Source: Rhizobacter sp. Root1221 (GTDB lineage: Bacteria > Pseudomonadota > Gammaproteobacteria > Burkholderiales > Burkholderiaceae_C). Taken from it: a DNA stretch of 64,000 bases. Each line of letters opens with the position of its first letter. Position 1 is the first letter of the stretch. The position numbers and the translations under genes are program-made. The notes beneath the pieces were generated by a model that ran no database searches, was not told the DNA's origin, and saw only the letters and a program-made list of their open reading frames with translations. Location of the stretch: positions 1 through 64,000 of the forward strand of contig NZ_LMDI01000001.1 in the NCBI RefSeq assembly GCF_001425785.1, read 5' to 3'. This document shows, one piece after another, positions 46,962-56,114 of the stretch.

Positions 46962-47716
46962 TTTCCGAACGCGCCTTCGCGAAGTCGTTCGCCTCGTTCT
47001 GGCAGGAGCTAGTGCCGCTACTCACGCCGCGGTTTGTGGGTCTTTTCAACGAGGCCTATGAGCAGGCCCTCGTCGACGAGGCAGGAATCCCGCTCCAGGC
47101 CGTGCCGATCGGGCCCGGCACCAGAACTGATATTGTCGCGGAGTTCGCATTCTGGGGTGCCCGCTTGTTGCACGATAGGGGCATGGCTGCGGGCGGCCTG
47201 CTCGATGACTCAGCGATTGTCCAAGAGGCGAGCCGAAGGGCATTTGAGGTAGTGCAGAAGTACGAAGGCGTGAAGCCTGACGTAGTCCGACCGCTATCGG
47301 CCAGCGAGCTCCGCGAAGGTCAAGCACTGGCGAGGAACTACGCGTCGCTCTACCGTGCCTGCGATCCCAACGCGCACATCGACTTCGGCCCGAGGTTTCA
47401 AGGCTGCGGATTCCTGAACGCGGCTGAGGGCGATTTGGGCATCGATGGAACGTTGGTGGAAGTCAAGACGACGACCCGCAAGGTCGCAGGTAAGGACCTG
47501 AGGCAGCTCATTACCTACCTCGCACTAGATGCGGCAGCCGGGCATCATCGCTGGACTTACGTCTCGATCTTTAACCCCCGACGCGGAACGTGTCACCGTG
47601 CCGAAGCCTATGCACTGCTACTTCGGATCTCCGGTGGGAAGCCTCGCGTCGACGTACTCGGGGAGTTGATTGAATTCGTCCAGGCAACCGAATTCGTAAA
47701 CAACCAAACCTTCTAG
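46958..47716 (+). CDS. PD-(D/E)xK nuclease coupled to the reverse transcriptase
   Basis: 252 residues, GTG start after AGGAG, overlapping the reverse transcriptase stop by four bases. The C-terminal part has a textbook nuclease core: AAEGDLGIDGTLVEVKTTTR with Asp163 then Glu168-x-Lys170, preceded by Glu157/Asp159 and followed by DLRQLITYLALD. The N-terminal 130 residues are helical and unrecognised. Likely the effector or processing partner of the reverse transcriptase. I know of no named system I can match to this pair with confidence. Confidence 0.75.
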   Translation: MISERAFAKSFASFWQELVPLLTPRFVGLFNEAYEQALVDEAGIPLQAVPIGPGTRTDIVAEFAFWGARLLHDRGMAAGGLLDDSAIVQEASRRAFEVVQKYEGVKPDVVRPLSASELREGQALARNYASLYRACDPNAHIDFGPRFQGCGFLNAAEGDLGIDGTLVEVKTTTRKVAGKDLRQLITYLALDAAAGHHRWTYVSIFNPRRGTCHRAEAYALLLRISGGKPRVDVLGELIEFVQATEFVNNQTF

Positions 47717-48028
47717 GCATCCGCCCTCTGACTTGCTGGTCACCCTGTGCGTTTCGAGCAGCGGCTTTCCAGCATCGGACCGAATTTCCGCTCCTGGCCG
47801 TTCAGGGCCACTGGAATGCTTCACCTGATTGACCGCCCCACCGCACAATGCTGTCCGGCCGATGCGCCGGTTCGAACGCCACCAACCGTGCGAGCAAGGA
47901 GCAAGCGGATCCCGCAGCCGGACCGTGGCTCGGTGAAGCCGCGATGCGGCGATGACTTGATTCCTCTCGATGGTGACGGAGAGTTGACTGATTGAGCAAG
48001 TGCTCATCCTCTCAGATTGGATCAGGAC
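47717..48028. other. Junction stretch before sbcC
   Basis: 312 bases, no gene supported. The right boundary of the cargo inserted between sbcD and sbcC should lie here. Confidence 0.4.
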
Positions 48029-50530
48029 ATGAAAGCGGAACTGACGACAGTCATCGCGGCCGACCGTGATCGTACGGGTTACGTCCCACTGCACATCACG
48101 CTGACGGGGTTCAAGGGCATCCGAAGCGGTCTCGGCCGGGATTCGCTGATGCTGGACCTGGAAGCACTGTGCACGGACGCAACCCTGGTCGCGCTCTCTG
48201 GGGCCAACGGCCGGGGCAAGTCGACCATCATCGACAACCTGCACCCGTACCTCGTGATGCCGTCGCGGGCCAGCGCTGACGGGCTTGGTGCGTTCTCGTA
48301 CTACGACCACCTGTATCTGCCCGAAAGCGAGAAGATCCTGGTGTGGCGTCATGCGGGTGCGCGGTACAAGTCCCACTTGGTCTTCCGCCTGAACGGACGG
48401 CGCAAGACCGAGGCGTTTCTGTTCATCGAGGCCGCGGACTCATGGCGGCCCGTGCAGCTCGCGGATGGGACGGTGGTCGACGGCAAGGTGGACACCTATG
48501 AGCAGGCCGTGGCGGCCATCCTGGGCCCGGCCGACACGTTCTTCACATCCGTGTTCTCCGCGCAGGGCAAGCGGCCGCTATCGGCCTTCAAGAACTCCGA
48601 GATCAAAACGCTGCTCGGCGATCTGTTGGGCCTCGAAAAGATCCGCGAGCAGGGCGCCCGCGCAGCGGAGACGACGCGCCTGCTCAAGGCGGGGCTGACG
48701 GTGGTCCGCACCGAGCAGGGCCAGGTGGCCGACACGGTGGTTCGGTTGAATCGGCAGGTCGAAGCATCGGGCGATCCGTCCGCGGTCGTTGCAGAGGCGG
48801 AGGCAAACAAGGCGGCCGCAGCCGCCGAACTGGTCGACGCGCAGACACGAATCACGCAGCTGGAGGCGAATGCAGTCAGCGCGGAAGGTACGGAGCGACG
48901 GCGGGCGGATCTCCATGCCGAGCGCGCGAAGGCAAGGGGCCAAGTCCAAGCCACTGCGAAGCGCACCCAAGAGGAGGGCGCCCGGCTGGACCAACGGCAA
49001 GCGCTGCTGCGCCAGCGCGCTGATGCTCGCAAGCGCCAGCACCGTGAGCGGGTGCGGCAGCTGGAGGTGCGGCGGGCTGGCCTGGTGCGAACCAGGGAGC
49101 TTGCGGGTGCGATCGACCGCGCGGTGCGCAGGCAGGATCTCGCCGTTCGTGTCGTCGAGCAGCGGCGGGCGCGCCTGGTTCAGGCGCAAGCCGTTGTGGA
49201 TAACGCAGAGCGCCTCAAGGAACAGGTGCGTCGGTGCAGCCAAGACGTGGCGGGTATCGAGCGCGAAGCGGGACAACTGGCTCTTCGGCAGTCCGACCTG
49301 CAGCGGCGGTATGGCCTGGCGCTCAGCGTGCCGTGCGCCGGTACCGACCTCCAGGGGCGATGCCAACTGCTCGGCGATGCCCGCGAGGCGCAAGCCTTGC
49401 TGCCGAGCGTCGACGGGCAACTCGGCCAGCTCGCGGATCGCAAACGGGACGCGCTGGCGCACAAGGCCGAGTCCGAGTCCGCGCTGGGCCGTCTCTCGGG
49501 TGCTGCAGACCAACGCAACCTGGCGGAGCTACGGCTCGAGCGAGCGGAAGCAACGCTGACCAAGCTGCGACTCGCTGCGGCCCGCGAGGGCGAACTCGAA
49601 CAGGCCCGGTCGAGCTTGGCCGCGGTCGACGAGGAGCTGTGCGGCATGGGTGCCGAGCCGGTCCAAGAGACCGAAGAGGAGCGCGCGGAGCGGCGGGAGA
49701 TCGAAGAGGCGCGGCTGCGCCTGCATGGCGAGGCAACCGCCTCCCAAGCGGACGCGAACACACGGCTGGAAGCAGCGAATCGCGCGCTGGCAGAGCTACC
49801 GGCGCCGTTCGACACCCGTGCGCTGGCGACCGCACGCAACACCGCGGCGAGCGCCGCGGGCGCGGTGCAGTCGGCCGAGCGGCGCCATCAAGACGCGATC
49901 CGAAGGCAGGAGCAACTCGCGGCACTTCGCTTGCAGCTGCAAACTGCGCAGCGCGAGCAGGCACAGTGCGACGACCGGGCGGCTCGGATCGAGCAGGCGC
50001 TGAGCCAGTGGTCCCTGCTTGCCAAGTGCCTCAGCAACGACGGGGTGATTGCGCTGGACATCGACGACGCCGGACCGACGTTCGCGGCGCTGGCCAACGA
50101 TCTGCTGCTGGCATGTTACGGGCCCCGTTTCACGCTGGAGGTTTGCACGCAGACGGCGACGGCCAAGGGCGAGCTGCGGGAGGACTTCGACATCATCGTG
50201 CACGATGGCCTTCGCGGTGAGTCGAAGAGCCTGAAGCTCGTCAGCGGCGGCGAACGGGTTTGGATCAACGAGTGCCTGACGCGGGCGATCGCGCTGTACC
50301 TGGCAGGCAATACCGGACGCCGATTCGGCGCGCTGTTCTCAGACGAGGCCGATGGGCCGCTGGATCCCGAGCACAAGCGCATGTTCATGGAGATGAAGCG
50401 CGAGGTGCTCAGGCTCGGAGGCTACGAGCGCGAGTTCTACGTGTCTCAGACGCCGGAGCTCACGGCGATGGCGGACGTGGTCATCGACCTCGACGCATTG
50501 GCCAAGCAGCATGAGAAGGAGGGCACATGA
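48029..50530 (+). CDS. SbcC/Rad50-like ATPase
   Basis: 833 residues. Walker A GANGRGKS (58-65), long coiled coil (about 210-680), a possible hook Cys436-x8-Cys445 in the centre, ABC signature VSGGERVW (Ser739) and Walker B FSDEADGPLDP (Asp772, Glu773). This is the SMC-like partner of the SbcD-like nuclease at 39725, here separated from it by about 7 kb. ATG at 48029; a TTG four codons earlier is possible. The hook is CAGTDLQGRC rather than the canonical CxxC, a variant I associate with element- or phage-borne SbcC proteins. Confidence 0.85.
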   Translation: MKAELTTVIAADRDRTGYVPLHITLTGFKGIRSGLGRDSLMLDLEALCTDATLVALSGANGRGKSTIIDNLHPYLVMPSRASADGLGAFSYYDHLYLPESEKILVWRHAGARYKSHLVFRLNGRRKTEAFLFIEAADSWRPVQLADGTVVDGKVDTYEQAVAAILGPADTFFTSVFSAQGKRPLSAFKNSEIKTLLGDLLGLEKIREQGARAAETTRLLKAGLTVVRTEQGQVADTVVRLNRQVEASGDPSAVVAEAEANKAAAAAELVDAQTRITQLEANAVSAEGTERRRADLHAERAKARGQVQATAKRTQEEGARLDQRQALLRQRADARKRQHRERVRQLEVRRAGLVRTRELAGAIDRAVRRQDLAVRVVEQRRARLVQAQAVVDNAERLKEQVRRCSQDVAGIEREAGQLALRQSDLQRRYGLALSVPCAGTDLQGRCQLLGDAREAQALLPSVDGQLGQLADRKRDALAHKAESESALGRLSGAADQRNLAELRLERAEATLTKLRLAAAREGELEQARSSLAAVDEELCGMGAEPVQETEEERAERREIEEARLRLHGEATASQADANTRLEAANRALAELPAPFDTRALATARNTAASAAGAVQSAERRHQDAIRRQEQLAALRLQLQTAQREQAQCDDRAARIEQALSQWSLLAKCLSNDGVIALDIDDAGPTFAALANDLLLACYGPRFTLEVCTQTATAKGELREDFDIIVHDGLRGESKSLKLVSGGERVWINECLTRAIALYLAGNTGRRFGALFSDEADGPLDPEHKRMFMEMKREVLRLGGYEREFYVSQTPELTAMADVVIDLDALAKQHEKEGT

Positions 50531-50769
50531 GGGGGATCCAACCCGCGCGCAGGCCACCGTCACCTCTTGACGCGGAGTTCGCCACGGAATTGCAATGTCG
50601 ATGGCCATCAGCGCTGGGATTCCCCACCATGGCATCGACGGCTCCTGCCTGCCCCGGGCCGTCGGCTGCGGTGCGGCGGCTGAGCGGCATCATCAGTAGC
50701 AATGACGGCTTGCTGGCGGCGAGTTCATTTGGTACGTTGGCTGCCAACGACCCGGAGCCGACATTGATA
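50527..50769 (+). other. Stub after sbcC, possible truncated gene
   Basis: An ATG overlaps the sbcC stop (ATGA), as if the next operon gene began here (MRGIQPARRPPSPLDAEFA), but composition soon stops looking coding and the frame runs into the convergent gene at 50770. It may be the remnant of the gene that followed sbcC before cargo was inserted. Not a confident protein. Confidence 0.3.
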
Positions 50770-51531
50770 TCAAGCCGGAATTGGAAATTCGCCGATGGCA
50801 CGAAATAGGCTCTCGGAGATTTCAAAGACTTCTGTTGAGATCGGGTAGGCGGCTTCCTGGTATTCGCGCACCACGACGCCGCCAAGCCGCCCGACGAAAT
50901 CAGCGTGTTCGGCCGCCCAAAAATAGAGGAAGTCGCGATCGGGAGCAACGGCCAGGACCGGCCATCCGGTCACGCTTTCCACGACCTCTCGAAGGTTGGG
51001 CGCAAGCAACAGCGAAGCCTTGAAGGGTAACGAGGTGACCAGATAACCCAGCCGGACACCGTCGATGTCCTCCCATTCGACAGTGGCCTCCTGCACGGTC
51101 CGCGCCAGATTGGTAAATGCCTTGCCTCCCGCTTCTGCTTCGCTCAGGCCCAGTCTCTGCAACATGTCGTGACTGACCCAGCTAATTGCACAGCCATCGG
51201 ACGACTGGTGAACGAGAACACGATCAACCCGATCGCTCAGCGGAACGCGAAAGTCCGCCGGCTCTTCGTAGTTGTTGGGTTCCATCGCCCAGTAAAGCTG
51301 CTCGGCGGAAAGATCGGCGATAGCGCCGGATCGCGATTCGATCACGGTATCCACGAAGCGAGCCACACAACCAACGTCACCGCTCTTGGCAAGGTCTCTG
51401 TCCAGAATTGTGAGGTTGATCAGAATCCGGGTGCCACCGATGTCCAACGAATGACGACCTGACTCGGGATCGATGCTGAAATCGATGCCGCGCCGCTGCA
51501 GCTCTTCCTCGAACAGTTGTTGAGTGTCCAT
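50770..51531 (-). CDS. Unknown protein, weakly DUF1444-like
   Basis: 253 residues. No signal or membrane segment. The end LYFWAAEHADFVGRLGGVVV with ISTEVFEISESLF and the start QLFEEELQRRGIDFSIDPES suggest a soluble alpha/beta protein. A distant likeness to DUF1444 (YtpQ-type) or immunity proteins is possible but weak. No strong ribosome binding site. Same strand as the next gene but 338 bases away. Confidence 0.55.
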   Translation of the reverse strand: MDTQQLFEEELQRRGIDFSIDPESGRHSLDIGGTRILINLTILDRDLAKSGDVGCVARFVDTVIESRSGAIADLSAEQLYWAMEPNNYEEPADFRVPLSDRVDRVLVHQSSDGCAISWVSHDMLQRLGLSEAEAGGKAFTNLARTVQEATVEWEDIDGVRLGYLVTSLPFKASLLLAPNLREVVESVTGWPVLAVAPDRDFLYFWAAEHADFVGRLGGVVVREYQEAAYPISTEVFEISESLFRAIGEFPIPA

Positions 51532-51869
51532 GGGGCGGGCGCCGTTGCGCGTACGGCATGTTGTAAATGACAGCCAATGCTACCCCGCCAGGTCGACACG
51601 CTTCCAGACGCGCGACCGTTCGAACGACTGCTCATGGCCGGGACTTCCAGTTCACGGCCGCGCCAGACAGCTGACCTTGGCCGGCCGCGCGCACCATTCG
51701 AAAGTCAGCTTCCTGGCACGGCCTCGCACTCACAGTCTCGGCCAGAAGCGGCTCTCGGCGGCTGGCAGCTTTCGGGTGCTTGACTTGCACGGGTGATAAG
51801 TACCAGGCGGCAGAACTCACCTTAGTCCGCCGGGTGCCGGGCCATCGGTTGCCCCCCACCCGCGTATTC
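51532..51869. other. Intergenic stretch
   Basis: 338 bases between two minus-strand genes. No gene or clear promoter; rich in short inverted pieces (TGGCCG, CGGCCA) that resemble intergenic filler elsewhere in the element. Confidence 0.35.
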
Positions 51870-54110
51870 CTATGGTGCGGAGGCGGCGTTCGCGGACCTA
51901 CGCACCTTTGCCATCACGGCCAGAGCCTTCGTTGTCGGCACGACCTGCGTAGTCAGCAGGAGGCCCTGCCCTTTGACAGAAAGTGTCCACGGGTCCAGCC
52001 TGTACGCAATGCTCGGGTTCTCGACCTCGAAGTCGAAATCGCCGCGCAGCTCCTGCGCGAACGGTGCCATGCCGACGGTCGTGCCCGTGATTTCAGCAAC
52101 GCCGGTGCACGACAGGTTCAGCGCCGGACTCTTAAGCATGAGTTCGGCAAGCCCAGGCTTGAGCGTTGGATGAAACTTCAGCGAGCTCATACGCGCGCGC
52201 ATCTCCCCGCTCTTGCCGTCGGGGTCGGGCACGAACTCCAGCGTCCCCGAGCTCGCCAGGGTGCGCTTGCCGAGCGATGCCTTGACCTTCATCGAGTCGC
52301 TGACAGCAAACTTGCAGGCAAGGTGTCCGAGCCCCATCGGCGTGATGCTGTACTTCAGGCTGACGTCGACGTTCCCCTCGACCGAAGCCGACACCGCCAC
52401 GGTGTCGAGCGCCGGCGACAGCTGCAGCCCCGTCAGGCAGATCTTGGCGTCATCGCTCGACACGGTCACGGCAGCGCCGATGCGGGCCAGCTTTCCGTCG
52501 CCTAGCAAGCCCTTCACGGTTTCGCGCCGTGTCTCGCACTCCAGGCGCTTGGCCGACTGCTCAGCCACACAGGAAGCGCTCTTCGTGGTCTTCTCGGTCA
52601 TGCAGGCCGTGGTACGAGTTGTCGCGACGGCGAGGTTGAAGCTGTTTCGCGTGGCCACTGAAGCGACGCAGGTGGCATCCGGCGCGGACAGAATGCACTT
52701 TCCTCCGCCGATGCAGGTCTTCTTGCCGTTGAGAGGATTGCGCCCGCAGATTCCCGCTGATTTGAGGACGCACTGATTGCACTTGGACGGGTCCTCCTGC
52801 GCGGCGTTGTTCTTGCAAGCGTCCGCGTCGAACCTGCAGCTGTCGGGGGACATGGTGCACTTGATGCCTGCGTCCTGCTCCACGCGCAAGGTCTGGTGAA
52901 CTTCCGGCAGAACAGCTTTGGCGTTGCGGGCGCCGACGCACAAGCCGACCTGGTTGACCGCGTGATTGAGCGCGAACGCCAGGGCGTCCTTGCGAATCGC
53001 GACGAAGCTCTGCGCCTCGTCCGGATCCAGCCCGAATCGCTCGGACACGAGGGTCGACACCTGGTTGCCGATGCCGTCATAAGTCGGCTCGACGGGCAGC
53101 GGCCCCGCCGCCGGCATCGCAGTATCAGGAGTGATGGGCACTATCTGGGCCACGACGCGCATCCTGCTGTCACCAATCACCACTGCCAGACCTTCGAACC
53201 GGAAAGGGACCGTCAGGGCGTTGCCCTCCGTGACGATAGCGCCCGACAAGCCGGCGCCTGTGAGCTTGAAGATGCGCTTCGGGTCGTACTGGTCCGCGGA
53301 GAGCAGCGGGATGTGGGCTTCGGCCATCGGTTGTTGCGCAAACCAGCCTCCAACGTTGTCGCGGTAGTGGTTGAGCACGCCGGCAAGCGCCTCGCCGAGA
53401 AGCTTCACGTCGTACTTGGCGACTTCAACCTTCTGAACCGTCAAATGCGTCAAGCCTACTTGGTTCCTGAGGACCAGCTTCGGTTGGCCGGCGTCCTCAG
53501 CCATGGCGCCGGCGATGCTCCCATAGACCTTGATGACGCCAGCGATGTGCGGTTCGTACTCCTTGAGCAGCTTGCGAGCCTTCTCGTCGTCCTTGTCAGC
53601 ATCCTTCTCTGTGAACTTGCGGTCGAAGGCCACTTCGACAAGCAGCACCTGGTCGTCGGCGGTGAACTTCGCGCTCTTGAGACCGAGGTCGGTTGCGGCC
53701 TTGGTCGACAGTGCGCTCTCCACGTCGCCCAGCTGCACGCTCAACGCAATCGTCGGCCCCGTCAGGCGACTCAGGGCGGAAGCATTCGCCTTCAGCGATT
53801 CAGCTCGGATGGAGTCCGGAGTGACCGGAGGCCATTTGGCGTTCAGGTACTTCGTCAGCGGGTCCTGCCTGAACACGAACAAGACGGCCAGGAGCACGAC
53901 GACCAGCACAGTGCAGCCGGCAGCCCCAAGCTTCAGCGGCGCCGTCCCGGGCAGCTTTTTCCACACGAGCTGCAACCACTTCGGAAGGCGCAGAATCGCG
54001 CGGGCCGCCCATGCGTCGATGCGGGTATCAAGTGACCCCCTTCCGGAGCGAAGCGGCTTAACGCCTTCATGGGCCTCGCCTGCGGGCTCACTCGGCTTGT
54101 TGGTCGCCAT
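51870..54110 (-). CDS. Membrane-anchored Cys-rich protein, unknown
   Basis: 746 residues, ATG at 54110 after GGGAGGACC. A cytoplasmic N-terminus (1-60) and one transmembrane helix (about 61-80, LGAAGCTVLVVVLLAVLFVF) anchor a large extracytoplasmic body. It contains a disulphide-like Cys cluster around residues 460-560 (CTMSPDSCRFDADAC, CNQCVLKSAGICG, CIGGGKC), which would suit oxidising periplasm. The flanks look like beta-rich repeats (VSASVEGNVDVSLKYSI, MRARMSSLKFHPTLKPGLAE). No enzyme motif and no family recognised. Opposite strand to the backbone, so probably cargo. Confidence 0.7.
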   Translation of the reverse strand: MATNKPSEPAGEAHEGVKPLRSGRGSLDTRIDAWAARAILRLPKWLQLVWKKLPGTAPLKLGAAGCTVLVVVLLAVLFVFRQDPLTKYLNAKWPPVTPDSIRAESLKANASALSRLTGPTIALSVQLGDVESALSTKAATDLGLKSAKFTADDQVLLVEVAFDRKFTEKDADKDDEKARKLLKEYEPHIAGVIKVYGSIAGAMAEDAGQPKLVLRNQVGLTHLTVQKVEVAKYDVKLLGEALAGVLNHYRDNVGGWFAQQPMAEAHIPLLSADQYDPKRIFKLTGAGLSGAIVTEGNALTVPFRFEGLAVVIGDSRMRVVAQIVPITPDTAMPAAGPLPVEPTYDGIGNQVSTLVSERFGLDPDEAQSFVAIRKDALAFALNHAVNQVGLCVGARNAKAVLPEVHQTLRVEQDAGIKCTMSPDSCRFDADACKNNAAQEDPSKCNQCVLKSAGICGRNPLNGKKTCIGGGKCILSAPDATCVASVATRNSFNLAVATTRTTACMTEKTTKSASCVAEQSAKRLECETRRETVKGLLGDGKLARIGAAVTVSSDDAKICLTGLQLSPALDTVAVSASVEGNVDVSLKYSITPMGLGHLACKFAVSDSMKVKASLGKRTLASSGTLEFVPDPDGKSGEMRARMSSLKFHPTLKPGLAELMLKSPALNLSCTGVAEITGTTVGMAPFAQELRGDFDFEVENPSIAYRLDPWTLSVKGQGLLLTTQVVPTTKALAVMAKVRRSANAASAP

Positions 54111-54601
54111 CGGTCCTCCCCTGGACGCAGAAATCGGAGCGCCATGCAGTAGACCAGACGCGGGTACCGAGCGCAATCCACAGACGTAGGGGTCGCCTTC
54201 GACTCCATAGGACTAAACCGCTCGCGCGGTAAGCGCTCCGGGTGAGGTCGGGGCGGTTCGTTTGACACCGTGCCGCTCAAGAAGTTGGAAGTTCTCCCGC
54301 GCCATATCAAGCTCAAGTGGACAGGCAAGAGCTGCGAGATTTCGCAATAAGGTATCGGGCGGCGCGTTCATGGCGAACCTTTGGCTTGCGCACTAAAGGG
54401 CTAAACGGCATTCTTTAGAGCGCGGTTTGGCGTAGCGTTTGCGTCTGCAACGGGTCGGCCGCGGCCGATCGCTTCGAACGTCTCTCGTTGGCAGCAGACC
54501 AGTCATCCGCTTGTCTGCGGCCGAGCTTTCATTGCCGTTTACGACTTGCGCGTCCTTGCCGCTGATCCTATTCTGTGCCCCGCTAGGCTGCGGAGGCGAT
54601 C
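54111..54601. other. Divergent intergenic stretch
   Basis: 491 bases between divergent genes. No gene supported; GGAGG near 54590 serves the next gene. Probably promoters for both. Confidence 0.35.
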
Positions 54602-55075
54602 ATGGCGATGGAGTACGGCGGCTACCGATGGCTGCGAGTAGAGCCAGGGGACAAGTGGCGATGGATCCAAGAGTACGTGATGCTTTCGGCTGACTTCAGC
54701 CTGTTGTGTCCAGCTGACCGTGTCTGCGAGTTCGGCTCCGGCATGTTCTCGTTCGGACGGCCTAGAGGCTCACGCGGTAAGTGGTCCGGCGCCAAGAAGA
54801 TCAGCGCGTATGGCGCTGGATCGATTCACGTCCGCGTAGCCGACAAACTTGGCCCCTGCCTCGTCGGTGTGGCGATCATCAACTTCAGACTGGTGCCGAT
54901 TGCTCGCGGCAACGAGCAATCCGTCAACCCGATCTGGGTCGAGATCATGGACATGTACGCACGCGTTCACTCTGCGTACCAGGACTGGCGCAAGAACGGT
55001 CTGCCTCCGCCGCCGCCGCCGCCCGAGGGCATGCCAGAAAGGCTACCGGACGATCCTTTCCCGAATCGCTTCTAG
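54602..55075 (+). CDS. Unknown protein with polyproline C-terminus
   Basis: 157 residues, ATG at 54602 after GGAGG. The N-terminal domain starts MAMEYGGYRWLRVEPGDKWR and ends near residue 130, followed by a polyproline run (PPPPPPPEGMPERLP). Soluble, no motif recognised. Isolated single gene among cargo; plausible because of its ribosome binding site and protein-like composition. Confidence 0.5.
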   Translation: MAMEYGGYRWLRVEPGDKWRWIQEYVMLSADFSLLCPADRVCEFGSGMFSFGRPRGSRGKWSGAKKISAYGAGSIHVRVADKLGPCLVGVAIINFRLVPIARGNEQSVNPIWVEIMDMYARVHSAYQDWRKNGLPPPPPPPEGMPERLPDDPFPNRF

Positions 55076-55435
55076 ACTAGTGGCCAGTCCGCCAAGCAGT
55101 GTTGCCGGGCTGCTTACTGTGATCGGGGACTCGGGGGCTTCAACATGGTGATGATTCACGACGGCATGCGAAGGCCGATGAGCAAGCAAAACGCTGCGTT
55201 GTCGTCAGGGCGAAACGCGCATCGGCGCCTGCGCGATGAGTTCTGAAGAGGGCGGAGCATCATCGCAGCCCACCGTAAGATGCAGCGGGTTGAGGAGTAC
55301 GCGCAGATGCGCATGAATGGTTAGCGCCTCACGGGGCACTGAGGCGGCTTTAGGCGCGCACCGCGACTGAGCTGCCTAGCTCGTCGCCGTACCTTGTTCG
55401 GTGACTGCTTGCGGGCGTTGAGAATCGCGCGACGA
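55076..55435. other. Unassigned stretch
   Basis: 360 bases with no supported gene. A 75-residue minus-strand frame at 55321-55548 exists, but it overlaps the better plus-strand candidate and is not called. Confidence 0.3.
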
Positions 55436-55870
55436 ATGTCGCAGATGGATCGAAAGTCCCAGTTCGCCGTCAACGGGAGCAGTCGTTGGCCGGGCATCGC
55501 GACCAGATGGTTGACTTGCCCGTCCGACCAGCCGCCGCAGAAGGGCAAGTTCCGAGGTACAGCGGTCAGCCGCCCGACGAACCGGCCAAAGTCAAGTATC
55601 GGTGCCCGCGGTCATTCGCCCGCGAATCCTGACTGGCTGCACCCAGTCTTGAACAGCCACTCGCTCGCCTCCATCGGTCGACTGCTGATGGCCGTTGCCG
55701 GTGCCCACGAGTGGCCGCTTTACGGACCTCTATCGTGCGCCCTGCAGGACATCGACTACGGGCGCCAGAGCGCGGCGGCGTTGATGATAGTCTCCGTTCT
55801 TCTGAACTTGATGCGCTTCGAATGCACGGGGCATGGGGTGCTCCTTCGGGATTCAGGGCGGCGAGATTGA
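55436..55870 (+). CDS. Possible unknown protein
   Basis: 144 residues from ATG 55436 (the frame is open from a TTG at 55394). The later half, LASIGRLLMAVAGAHEWPLY then LQDIDYGRQSAAALMIVSVL, is protein-like with good codon use, which is why it is listed. No ribosome binding site stands out and no family is recognised; it could be an eroded gene. Confidence 0.35.
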   Translation: MSQMDRKSQFAVNGSSRWPGIATRWLTCPSDQPPQKGKFRGTAVSRPTNRPKSSIGARGHSPANPDWLHPVLNSHSLASIGRLLMAVAGAHEWPLYGPLSCALQDIDYGRQSAAALMIVSVLLNLMRFECTGHGVLLRDSGRRD

Positions 55871-55919
55871 GCCTCACAGCCTCTGTGAAAAGAAGGGGCG
55901 CCGTGGCGCCCCGGTCGAA

Positions 55920-56114
55920 TCAGCACATCGCCAGGGCGGCGGTGGCCTCGTCGTTGGACAGGAAAACGTCGTTGCCGACGTCGTAGTACGCATGCTCACC
56001 CGTGAATGGGTTCCACATGTAAAGCAGGCGTCGTCCTGTGCGAGTCGTGAACGGCGCCTCAGTGCCGCCGCATGCCGCAATCCATTCCGGCTGCGGCGTC
56101 GTCTCGGCCTTCAC
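55920..56114 (-). CDS. Small unknown protein coupled to RadC-like gene
   Basis: 64 residues. GTG at 56114 overlaps the RadC stop (GTGA). Sequence VKAETTPQPEWIAACGGTEA onward ends LSNDEATAALAMC with protein-like composition (MWNPFTGEHAYYDVGNDVFL). An earlier TTG at 56144 would overlap RadC by more. No family recognised; co-translated with RadC, so probably transferred with it. Confidence 0.55.
   Translation of the reverse strand: MKAETTPQPEWIAACGGTEAPFTTRTGRRLLYMWNPFTGEHAYYDVGNDVFLSNDEATAALAMC

Noticed and set aside
52896-54035. 379-codon plus-strand frame
   Set aside because: Antisense to the Cys-rich membrane protein, whose ribosome binding site and transmembrane helix are clear.
55321-55548. 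75-residue minus-strand ORF
   Set aside because: Overlaps a plus-strand candidate with better composition; no ribosome binding site or family.
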